Made by a program: the position numbers and the translations under genes. A stretch of DNA of 64,000 nucleotides from Helicoverpa zea (taxonomy: Eukaryota; Arthropoda; Insecta; Lepidoptera; Noctuidae). Below are positions 1-9,702 of the stretch, piece after piece; positions within the stretch are counted from its first letter, which is position 1; each line of letters starts with the position of its first letter. Where the stretch lies: assembly GCF_022581195.2 (NCBI RefSeq), contig NC_061460.1:11133501-11197500 (forward strand), in the 5' to 3' direction. The notes under the pieces were generated by a model. That model was given only the letters and a program-made list of their open reading frames with translations, did not search any database and was not told the origin of the DNA.

Positions 1-118
1 CTTTTGATAGAGTGAATCGATTTCGATGAAACAAAAACTAAGTAATACCCCAAGTTACGTAGAATTTTTGTATATAAGCATTGTCTGCCTTTAATTCGTA
101 GATTTTACGTGAATCGCG

Positions 119-234
119 AACAAACAAACAGATAAACAGACAAACAGACAAACAGACAAACAGACAAACAGACAAACAGACAAACAGACAAACAGGCAAA
201 CAGACAAACAGACAAACAGACAAACAGACAAAAA
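119..234. repeat. CAAACAGA microsatellite
   Basis: A run of alternating CAAA and CAGA tetramers (period 8, drifting to 4) with only a few substitutions (GATA near the start, GGCA in the middle). It opens a meaningless Cys/Leu/Val-rich reading frame on the minus strand, which I discard. Confidence 0.95.
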
Positions 235-850
235 TGATGGAAATGGGTTCTGTTAGTTATCCTTTAAAATGCTGGCTATTTTTTTTGTCAATTTCTTCAA
301 TGTAAAAAAATTACTTTTCTACAGATTTATTATATGTATAGATATAGATAAAGATAAGTAGTTTAAGTTTGTATATAATATTTTTTCTTTTCTTTCAATA
401 ATATATTTCTCTATCCGGATTACGTTGTCGTTGAAAGCCAGTCCATCGACATCGGAGGTCGTATTATGGCAGTTGTATCATAAACAATGTAGAAGATAAT
501 GCCAGAACAATGATAGCTTTCTAGATTTCAATCTGACGAGCGATCCGATGTGTGCTGTTGTGTAAAGGTTGTTGTACACGAATGGTACATTTGTTTGTTA
601 CAATTTCTTATTTATTACGTTGTTGCTCAGCGTGTAGTAACTTCTTTCTTTATATCCACAATACAATATAGAGCATCAGAATATTTTGATCGTCAGAAAA
701 TGAGACTTTATATATTACAACTTATAATTATTGCACTACAGATTTTCGATTTCTAGAAAATAACTAAAATTATTACAATATTTAAAATGCGCCAGCCCCA
801 AATAGCACATAAATTGAGATAAAGGCAATGAGATGAATGATGAATGAATG
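235..850. other. No gene seen; AT-rich unique DNA
   Basis: AT-rich sequence with no supportable coding region. A short ATGA-rich stretch at about 831-860 leads into the target duplication of the following SINE. Confidence 0.6.
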
Positions 851-866
851 ATGATGACTAAATAAT

Positions 867-1253
867 CATCATCCTCCGAGCCTTTTCCCAATCATGTTAG
901 GGTCGGCTTCCAGTCTAAACGGATTCAGCTGAGTACCAGTGCTTTACAAGAAGCGACTGCCTATCTGACCTCCTCAACCCAGTAACCCGGGCAACCCGAT
1001 ACCACTTGGTTAGACTGGTGTCAGACTTTCTGGCTTCTGACTACCCGTAACGACTGCCAAGGATGTTCACTGACAGCCGGGACCAGTTACAGTTTAACGT
1101 GCCATCCGAAACACAGTCAATGGTGTCTAAGATATACTTAGAAAGTACATACAAACTTAGAAAAGTTGCATTGGTACTTGCCTGATCTGGGATCGAACCC
1201 GTGCCCTCATACTTGAGGTTGGTCCTTTACCCACTAAGCCACCACGACTTCTA
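867..1253 (-). mobile_element. tRNA-derived SINE, full length, with 16-bp target duplication
   Basis: Read on the minus strand, this starts with a tRNA-like head. An A box (TGGCTTAGTGGG, plus-strand 1230-1241) is followed by a B box (GGTTCGATCCC-type, 1189-1199). A long unrelated body follows and ends in a GATGATG-type tail at 867. The flanking duplication ATGATGACTAAATAAT occurs at 851-866 and 1254-1269 without mismatch, which marks insertion by target-primed reverse transcription and argues for a fairly recent event. I know this family as very abundant in noctuid moths; other pieces lie near 1.7, 13.9, 37.5 and 56.4 kb. It is non-coding and depends on a LINE in trans. Confidence 0.92.
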
Positions 1254-1269
1254 ATGATGACTAAATAAT

Positions 1270-1651
1270 AAGAAAAATAATCGTGAAAAAATAATTGTGT
1301 CTTGCGTGTACACCAAGCCTTAAAGTTGGCACGTGTCACTCCGCATCGGGTCGGACACGTCGTGATCGAGTGCTTATTGTTGTCTAACGCTCCAAAATAA
1401 CTGTATTAATCACTGTTATTATACATTGTAAGTACAGTAAGTATATACTAGTCTCTACTTACACTTACTTGCCTCTGCGTCTTATCTTTATTTTAATTAT
1501 AACGGAGTTAAGAAATTTATTTAAGAGATTTCGACTGGAATTTATTTACTTTTTAACATATGAAGGATAGGTTATTTTTGAGAAATTGTTATTTGTTGGA
1601 CGATGATATGTTCGATAGCTTTCTTGTTTTCGAGCCACGTATACTTACCAC
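1270..1651. other. No gene seen
   Basis: AT-rich DNA between two SINE copies; nothing recognisable. Confidence 0.6.
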
Positions 1652-1785
1652 TTCCATCATCTGCATAGCCTTTTTCCCGGGGCCGTCTTTCAGTGTAACC
1701 GCATGCAGCTGAGTACCAGTGTTTTACAAGGAGCGACTGCCTATCTGACCTCCTCAACTTATTACCCGGGCAACCCAATACCTGT
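1652..1785 (-). mobile_element. SINE fragment (3' part only)
   Basis: Matches the 3' third of the SINE at 867-1253, including the stretch TGCAGCTGAGTACCAGTG, the GCGACTGCCTATCTGACCTC block and TACCCGGGCAACCC. It stops abruptly near 1785, so the tRNA-like head is missing. Several substitutions (CTGCATAGCC for CTCCGAGCC) suggest an older copy or a sister subfamily. No clear target duplication. Confidence 0.8.
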
Positions 1786-4700
1786 ATCTATTACCTATTT
1801 ATTATTTTTTACCTAAACAGGGTAATATTTACCACCTTAAAATGATTAAAAATAAAATTGACAAAAAACAACTTTCATTACTGATTTAAAACAAAACTTC
1901 ACCTCTTATTTCTGTCTTCCTTAACTAGCTAAACAAATTCAAGTTTGCATATTAATCTTGAATGCATCGTCTACATATTAACTGTGCACATTTGCATCAA
2001 TGCAAATAATACTTACAAATGGAATTATCATATCATCAGCATAACATTCGTCATTGTCAGTGTGACAAAACTCCTTATCTCAATGTAGAGTAATAAGATT
2101 TATTATAATATCGAACAGACATTTGTTAAAGCAAATCGATTGTTGCTATGAGGATCTCGTTTAGCGGCATGTGGTAAGTACTTAGTACCTATTCAAGTAT
2201 TTTCAAATAGGTTCTAGCAGCAGTTTTACCTAAGTCCTTTGGGAAGTTCTTCGCATGAAAAGTAGCTTAGTATGTCTTAGCACTGATAAAATTTCCCTAA
2301 TTGTTCTAGCAGTTCCTCAGTTTAGCGCGTTCGAAAAAATAAACTCTTGCTCTCGTTACTTCAAAATACTCCTGTGTCTTTTTCTCTTGGAAAATATATA
2401 TTTTTATGACAAAACCAAATTTATTTTCGCTCTATATCCATCCAGTTACAGTGAAATTACTTCTTCAAAATACTTGCGCTTCAAACTTAAGATTGCAATT
2501 GCGGAAGAATTTTCAATTGCCTTTTATTACCTATCTACAGATAAGTAAAACAGCAGTATATTCTGAAACAAAAACTCCCTAAAATCTTCAATAGTACGCG
2601 AATAAGTTAAGTTTTTTCTATAAATGCTCTTAAATCTCCTCATTTCATCATCTGCACGCTGATATCTCATAACAGTTCCAGCGTCCCGGTATCAGATGGC
2701 CGTATAAAAGTGGATGACACGCTGTATTTATGTATCGACGGCAGAATTATTTAAATATGCCTACACTTGTTCCGTCAGATGCCGCAGGCTAGTGGTTGGG
2801 CTTTGAAACCAGCGTGGTAAGTCGTGGAGCGATAAGCGGTAGCGATTGTGTGTACATTAATATTATTAACGTGACAGTTCAAGCATATGTATATCTTTCA
2901 CTCAAAAACCTCAGTAATGGATTTTGACAAAACTTGGCAGTGGCATAATCAGAATTTTATTCTTACATTCTTTATTCCACAGGCTACTTTTTATCCAGGT
3001 ACTGGATTATTATTAGGCCATTATCAAATCATCTATGATGCAACCTATTGAGAGCATGTACATATTTAAAAACAGGTTGTGTCATTTTTTGTTTATATTA
3101 AATTCCCAATGACTGCATAGAATTTCATAGCTCGCTAATAATCGTGTAGGAATATGATGTGGCAAAATCTTCTCTATACCTCTATTAAATGTCTACTCCC
3201 GCGCACCTCATGGCCGCACACTTACAAAATCAACGGTGACAGCGCCATTTGATCAACTAATAAAGTAAAAGGCGCGTTAATTCCTCTCATAAAGCAGCGT
3301 TACTGATATTTGCAAAACATTAACTTTACGAGCCCCGCTCTAATCGCGACGATACGGGAAATGTCGGTAAATACTAACGCTATTTCATATTGAACGCGGA
3401 TTTAGGAGACTGGGTTGACAAGGTGAAGGACCACCGTTTGAGGCCAAAGTTATGTAACTATACAGTATACCCTCTTTAAAATATTTTTAATATACACATA
3501 CACCCTCTGGAAATTACCAGATTAATGATTATTGCACCATTTTATGATCCGGTGAAACTCCAGCATAGTTTTTAAATGAAGTTTTCTTTTGGTTTTGAGG
3601 GAAATGACTTTATCTTAATTTGAAATGTTGGAGCTGTAGCTTCTTCATTCTCAATATTCTGATTGCCCATAAGTTGAATGCGAAAAAATCTTGAATAATT
3701 TGGATTGTATAATATATTTCAGTTACTAGCTGATGTGCACAAAGTAGGGATTGAAAATAGAATCGTTCTTTAGCTTTTGCCCGTAGTTTTATTAGGTAAG
3801 CATGTGATTAAGAATGTTTTGATCAAGGATCATAAAAAGTTCGAATACACCTCGTAACGCCCAACCCTAGCACATGATATACTCCCGTTAAAGTCACAAG
3901 GTTGGACGCTTCAAACTTGTACCTATCGCTCACCCTCCAGCCACGTAATAAACAGCTCAGACTTTAATGCAAAATTAATTGATATTATGGAGCGAATGCT
4001 GTGACCGTAATAAGAAGTTCTCACTAGTAAATTTAGTAAATAGTGTTAGGGTGTTCAGCCGCTGGCTGGTCGGTGATATACGATAATTGACGGTAAAATT
4101 GAAGAAGATAGACCAGGAATGCTCTAGGATGCTAGGGAATTTATTCGGTATCATTTTGTTGTAGATGGTTGCAGAAAATTTACTGAAAGTCAGGGGAGAT
4201 CCGAGCAGAAATCAGAATTCTGGATGTTAAAAATCAGTGATTACGAGGCCTTAAGACCTCGTGCTCACAATTTATACATTATTTCCTGAATTTTGTAGAA
4301 TTTACTTTTTTTTCAAAACGTTAGTCTGATAGGAGACGAGTTGTAAACGGCACTGCCAGCTTTAAATTGGCTTCGTCACAGCCCAAAGTACTAATACTCC
4401 TCTAAATAGTGTTTATTTATGAGAAAGGGATATTTTAAACCGCGTGGGTACAATATCTGAACAATAGAACGCTTTACACAAAAATACCGAAACTCGTAAC
4501 ATTGTCATCAATCATCAGCATAGGTCATTTAGAGCAGGTGAAAATTCTATCAAATCCGCATAGTTTTTAAAGAATGTTTTGATGTAAGAGAAAGGTACAT
4601 TAATCATTAATTAAAACTGCATTACCAGTTTTTTGAAAATCACGTCAAAAACTTTCAAAACGACCACGAACTTTTTACAAAGAATTAGTCCAAAACAACG

Positions 4701-6519
4701 TGTAACCAGTTTCTTAGCAAATCTACAAAATTCAAATTTGGAATACACTCTCACGCATGCTTGGGTAACCCTTTTGATGCTAGTAACATACTACAGTTAT
4801 TAAAACCCTTTGAAATACACGTGAAGTCCTTAAAACCAACATTTCGCGTAGGTGCCCGCTTTTTTTGCAAAAGAGTGTATAATGTCAACAGCGCAAGATT
4901 CTGTTTGTAAAGATCTTACGACTTCGAATACTGAATGAAATATGTAATTTTATTTATTCATTTATAAACGTGAAACTATAATATTAAACGGCTCTTGCTA
5001 TGGGAAGTCTTAGACACATGTGGCCTTACTACGAAAAAGTCAAACACATAGATGAGACAGACACGTGTCTAAGATGTTTTCAGTTACCTTTGGCATTTAG
5101 CGCGGAAACTCAAACAATCCTGCTTCCAAAAAACACAGGCATTCTTAGTAAATATTCCCTTCCCAGCAGCCCTAACAATCGAAACCAGTAAAACAAGTAC
5201 TTAGCATTATTAAGTCCTCTTACATTAGGTAATCACACCTAATTGGTATTCTCACTAGTGTTATTTCCATGTTTATCTCAAACGAGACGAATATATAGAC
5301 CTCAGTATTCTACGCTTTTAGAGCCTGATAGTGATGTGCTAAACCTAGGAATAGTGTGGGGAACATAGGCAGTAAAAGTAATATCGATGTTACGACTCGG
5401 CGATAATTGTTTTATGACTTAATTTATAAAGTTGTTTAATACATGATTAAGTGTGTTTTTATAGGGATTTAATTAGGGTTGTGTTGAGGTCTAGATTTGA
5501 TGCTATTATTTGAAATTAATATTAATATTATTTTAAAGACTTCAAAACGTAGTCAAACACAATTTTCATTTATAATCTGCTTCTTTCAGGTTTAATATTC
5601 CTAATAAGCATTCAACTGCAGGCTTTAGTAAACAAAACATCCAATCGTCCATACTTGGAGAAGATTTTCTAATCCAAACAACTATGGAATATTAATATCA
5701 AAACAGCTCATTAAAAGGCTTATAATTTATGTTCACCTCAAAAAACTATACGAACTGCCATCAGAGCTTGCTAATTTTCCACCACCTTCTACGGCTCCAG
5801 GCCTAAGGAGTCCGTTAGACTCCGAAGTCGTATCATAGCCACAATAGTTGGACCAAAGCATGGAGTAAAGAAAGATGAACGGAGATGCACTAGTGCAGGT
5901 AGGTCAGGCGCCTTGTTGTAGGTCAAATACGTCCGGTGGGCATGACTAATAGATCAGTTACGAGTAAACTATCGAGGCGTTCGGGTTCTTTGAGACATCT
6001 GACAGTGAATTTTGGTATTACAAAAAATTGACAGGTCCAAAGAAGGTGTGTGTAAAGGCGAAAACATTAACGTTCCTCGACCCCGCATTCTTGCACGCTA
6101 TTTTCTTAGGCAATTTTCCGTCACGGCACCTCCGCTAGTCATTTTGTTCTCCATGGACCGAACCAACCTGACGTACATTGTAATTAACCCATGAATACAC
6201 AAGTACAGGCAATTATTGAATTCTCTGCCATAGGTGTGATGCAAAAACCCGTCTCCGAAGGCGTCATATAATTATTCAGATTGCAATTAATGGTGGTATA
6301 CCAATAGTTTTTACTTTACAACCACTGCTGGTATTTTAACTATTTCCTTACGAGTATTGTTTGTGGTAAAAAACGTTGATGGATTGTCGTTGCAACTGGT
6401 TGGCGCATTATAATTGGATTTTAGTATTGCATTTTGTTATGATATCCTCATTCAAGGGTTTCCTAGTGGGTGTTTGTATCTTGTATTGTTGAGCAATAGT
6501 TGATTTATTGCTCTTTTAA
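1786..6519. other. Long gene-free stretch with a GC-richer patch
   Basis: No coding region is supportable: open frames here are at most about 100 codons, AT-rich and without recognisable domains. A GC-richer, CpG-containing patch at about 3180-3420 stands out from its surroundings, and a weaker one lies at about 2650-2870. The words GGCTACTTTTTATCCAGGTA at about 2980-3005 are all that remains of a Helitron-like copy. The rest looks like unique AT-rich DNA. Confidence 0.5.
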
Positions 6520-6736
6520 TGACGTAATAAAGATGGATGAACTCTAGAAAGTGGGGTGGAGTGATTAGAAAAACTTTATGTTTACATATCATTAATGCTA
6601 GACTTGGATGCAGTAGGATCAATTTATGGCTTGAAACAAGAGAAGAAATTGCACTCTGATTAACGCACAATCTTTCTCTGTGTGAGAGGAGGCCTATGTC
6701 CAGTCTCGTCTCCATCTTACGAGAAAAAAAAAAAAC
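6520..6736 (+). mobile_element. Retroposon 3' tail (GTGTGAGAGGAGGCCT family)
   Basis: The words CAATCTTTCTCTGTGTGAG and AGGAGGCCTATGTCCAG belong to a tail that I recognise as very common in noctuid genomes. It is followed by an A-rich run at 6722-6734, consistent with the 3' end of a retroposed copy on the plus strand. A better preserved copy lies at 12548-12672. The left limit is uncertain and the parent LINE or SINE is not identified. Confidence 0.65.
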
Positions 6737-8185
6737 ACATATATAATCAATCATATTGGCAGCCCCATGTTATGGAATCAAAACTCATTTCTAAACTATT
6801 TGATAGTTTTTCAGGGTAGTAATTACAGCAATATTTCCGGCGATCAGGCTCACAGTTGACACTGCGACGTTTAAGGGTGCTATAAGTCAGCAGCGACGCG
6901 ACGGCGGACGCGTTAAGTCCAACTTGCGTGATTTAAACGTTCGCCGATAATGTACCGTCTGCAAAGAGGCTTGAGAAAAAAGTTCATATATTTTTTGTTG
7001 GTTATTTTGCAACATTTTTACTTGTTTATGGCCTTATTACCATGTTTCAAGACAAATCGTGAAGATTGGATGTAAAAAAGTTAATTTTAATTTACTTCAC
7101 AGAAGGAATATGTGACGGTATTACATTATGTATAGCAATATGGACTCAAGCTTGTTAAAAGCAGAAAACTTCATCCGATTTATACCCATAAAAAAGCTAA
7201 ACAATCTCGCGTAAGTTTTTGTCGTAATTGCACATCAAACCCTTTTTAAACCTGCTTTAAACATCAATAAATTAGAATCCTTACAAAGAAATACACAACT
7301 TAGGAACGCACGTTCAACGACAAGGAGAACGCACTAGATAAACTCATAGATATGCCTCTTTACCTAGGTTTACTCACGACGTATGCATAACCAAACAGTT
7401 TTTTCATCGAATCTGAGAGAACGACTTGATACTCTTAGAGCATTTGACAACCGGAGACGCCATCGTCAATTCGCCATGTCTCCCTCTTTGATAAAAGAAC
7501 GTACTGCCTTTCATAAATGTGTAAGTCTATTTTATGCTTGTGTTAGACAATAATGCCGTGAGCGTGAGTGCCTATTGATGTCATCGAAAATGCTTGAGAG
7601 AGCTATCAATATTTGTAGCGTTCGTTGCTTCGCAAGCTTGAAAACTTTGCTCAAGGAGATTTGTGCTTATTGTAGAATGCTCTCTAAGTTGGTGGCTCCC
7701 AGCTGCAATTTACACATCTTTGGGAGTAGTTAGGGGTAATCGGAAGCCTTTAAGTTGAAAACACTAAAGACTCGCATTAGATCCCAAAATAGTTTGGGAA
7801 AAGGTTAGCCAGATAATTTAATTAGTTCTCATTGTGTCTCCATATAGTTAAATGCTCTAAGTTGATACTCGAAGTCGCGTTGATAAACCCATTTGTATGT
7901 AGGAGAGACTATCAGACGATACTAAATATGTATATAGCTCAGTAATTGAATCAAAAAGTTAAATAAGGCGTACATTTTATCCACGTTTATAATAAAGTCA
8001 CTAACATATGACATCAGTTGTGTGTTGGTTTAGCACATTTAAAATTATAGTGGATCATTTTGTAATAATTGTATGTAGACGATTTACGCATTGAAGCCTT
8101 ATCTTAATTAATTAACACAACAATAAATTATAACATCAATGTCATTAAAAAAAAATATTTTCCAACTTTTTGGAATGTAGCAGTT
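6737..8185. other. No gene seen; GC-richer patch at 6830-6970
   Basis: Mostly AT-rich and featureless. The patch at about 6830-6970 is rich in CGACG/GCGACG words (GCAGCGACGCGACGGCGGAC) and contrasts with the flanks. It has no repeat that I recognise, so it may be a regulatory element. Confidence 0.45.
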
Positions 8186-8360
8186 GGACTGGTAAAAAAC
8201 CACCACGATTCGGAGACGCAGCACGGGCAGGCCTCCAAGGTCGCCAGGAAGCAGTGGATGCGGGTTGTTGAGAAAAAAGGTGGCAGCTAAGTCACGAACC
8301 TTGATGACCAGTCTTTGTCCAGTAATGGACGTTTTTTGGCTGAAACGGCAACCTTTATGC
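8186..8360 (+). mobile_element. Decayed 3' end of an RTE-type LINE
   Basis: On the plus strand the words GGGCAGGCCTCCAAGG and GTCCAGTAATGGACGTTTTT (before GGCTGAAACGG) correspond to the end of a lepidopteran RTE open reading frame. In intact copies this region encodes RSVGRPP-type and VQQWTFFG-type residues just before the stop. Here the frame is broken by indels, so it is a dead fragment. The minus-strand frame of about 100 codons over the same bases is an antisense shadow. The RTE copy at 53305-53908 is a better preserved relative. Confidence 0.7.
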
Positions 8361-9023
8361 ATGAAAACAAAATAAACTAAAATAACAAAACACAAGTCTA
8401 TCCTAACCGCAGCCACAGGCAAAGCTAGTTTCTAATATATTCAGAGCTGAGAAACTTTTTATCATTTTTATTGGTTTTCATATCGGGTCGAATAAAGTGA
8501 TGTGTCCATAACAAGGATGGTGCCACGACGCCTAGGGGAGTGTAAAATACTGAATATATATAGTACTATTATTTAAAACAAAGTATGTGTCACTGTGGGT
8601 TATAAATTAACACTTTTTCATGACATTTTTGCTTGTTAACGGGTGTCATTTGATTGTTCTTGGTGACATTTTTAGTAACTAAAAATTATTTCACAATATG
8701 GAGTTATATATTATTTACCTTTTATCGCTGTTTTTAATTATTTTTCGTTTCAGTCCATTTTTGACTTCGAAATCACATCGCAACATTCGAAATTCTTAAC
8801 AAGCTTATTTTTTCCCGTTACAGTAAATAGGCTTTTCATTACATAGCTTTAATAAAATAAGATTAAGACGCATTTTGGGCCTACAAGATTAAAACGCCCA
8901 GAAAAACAGTTAAAGCTAAAGCAGCTCTAATTCTCGAAGGTAAGCATTTATTTTAGACTAATGTTCCTAGAACTATTGATTCCAAAAGCAAGATCGAATA
9001 AAAAGTAAGTTTGACTGATTACA

Positions 9024-9333
9024 TAAAAAACCGGCCAAGTGCGAGTCGGAATCGCACACAAAGGGTTCCGTACCATTATTTAGAAAATTTGCAAAAAAAT
9101 TACGTTTGTTGTATGGGAGCCCCCCAAAATATTTATTGTATTCAGTTCTAGTTTTCAGTTTTTGTTGTTATAGCGGCAGCAGAAATACATCATCTGTGAA
9201 AATTTCAACTCTCTAACTATCACGGTTCATGAGATACAGGCTGGTGACAGACGGACAGACGGACGGACAGACGGACAGAGGAGCGAAAACAATAGGGTCC
9301 CGTTTTCCCTTTGGGTACGAAACCCTAAAAAGA
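9024..9333 (+). mobile_element. Lepidopteran GGTTCCGTACC interspersed repeat
   Basis: Starts with AAAAAACCGGCCAAGTGCGA, then GGGTTCCGTACC (9063-9074). It ends with the inverted counterpart GGGTACGAAACCCT (9313-9326, one mismatch) and an A-rich tail. Between the arms lie GTTGTATGGGAGCCCCCC and a GACAGACG microsatellite (about 9246-9281). I recognise this as one of the commonest interspersed repeats in Lepidoptera. The arms give it foldback potential, yet the CCGGCCAAGTGCGAGTCGGA block lies outside them, so the class (MITE or retroposon) is unresolved here. Confidence 0.88.
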
Positions 9334-9463
9334 AAATTTACCAAAAAAAACATTAAAAAATATTATACTTTTTGCTGCAAACGTTACAGCAACCAACGAC
9401 AATGCATTCCACCCCACTTGTAATACATTTCAATTTAACTCGGAATCGTCGCATTACCTCGAG

Positions 9464-9702
9464 TTATAACAGCTTAGACCTTTATTTAGTGTCAGACCAC
9501 CGCGACCTTAGCTCCACAACTACAGACTATATAAGGAACTCTTTTCTATCATTTACTTCCAACATCCATCTTTTAAGTGTTTTATTGAATTTATGAAGAG
9601 TCAACATGTGCTTGTCAGTTGTCTATGTGTTGTTTAGTCTGTAGGTAGTGACTCTTATAACAGCTTACACTCTAATTTAGTTTCAGACCACCGTGACCTT
9701 AG
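9464..9702. repeat. Direct-repeat pair, about 48 bp, offset 191 bp
   Basis: Two similar blocks at 9464-9511 and 9655-9702. Both contain TTATAACAGCTTA, then TTTAGT(G/T)TCAGACCACCG and GACCTTAG. The sequence between them is not obviously duplicated. Origin unknown; possibly remnants of one repeat family or a local duplication. Confidence 0.6.

Noticed and set aside
38..223. Cys/Leu/Val-rich 61-codon frame
   Set aside because: Translation of the CAAACAGA microsatellite.
119..234. CRISPR-like regular repeats
   Set aside because: Period-8 microsatellite without unique spacers, in a eukaryotic genome.
1189..1241. tRNA gene suggested by A and B boxes
   Set aside because: The boxes are the head of the SINE; no cloverleaf or acceptor stem was found and the body continues as SINE.
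2255..2548. 97-codon plus-strand frame
   Set aside because: AT-rich, no recognisable domain, no promoter or splice context; length compatible with chance.
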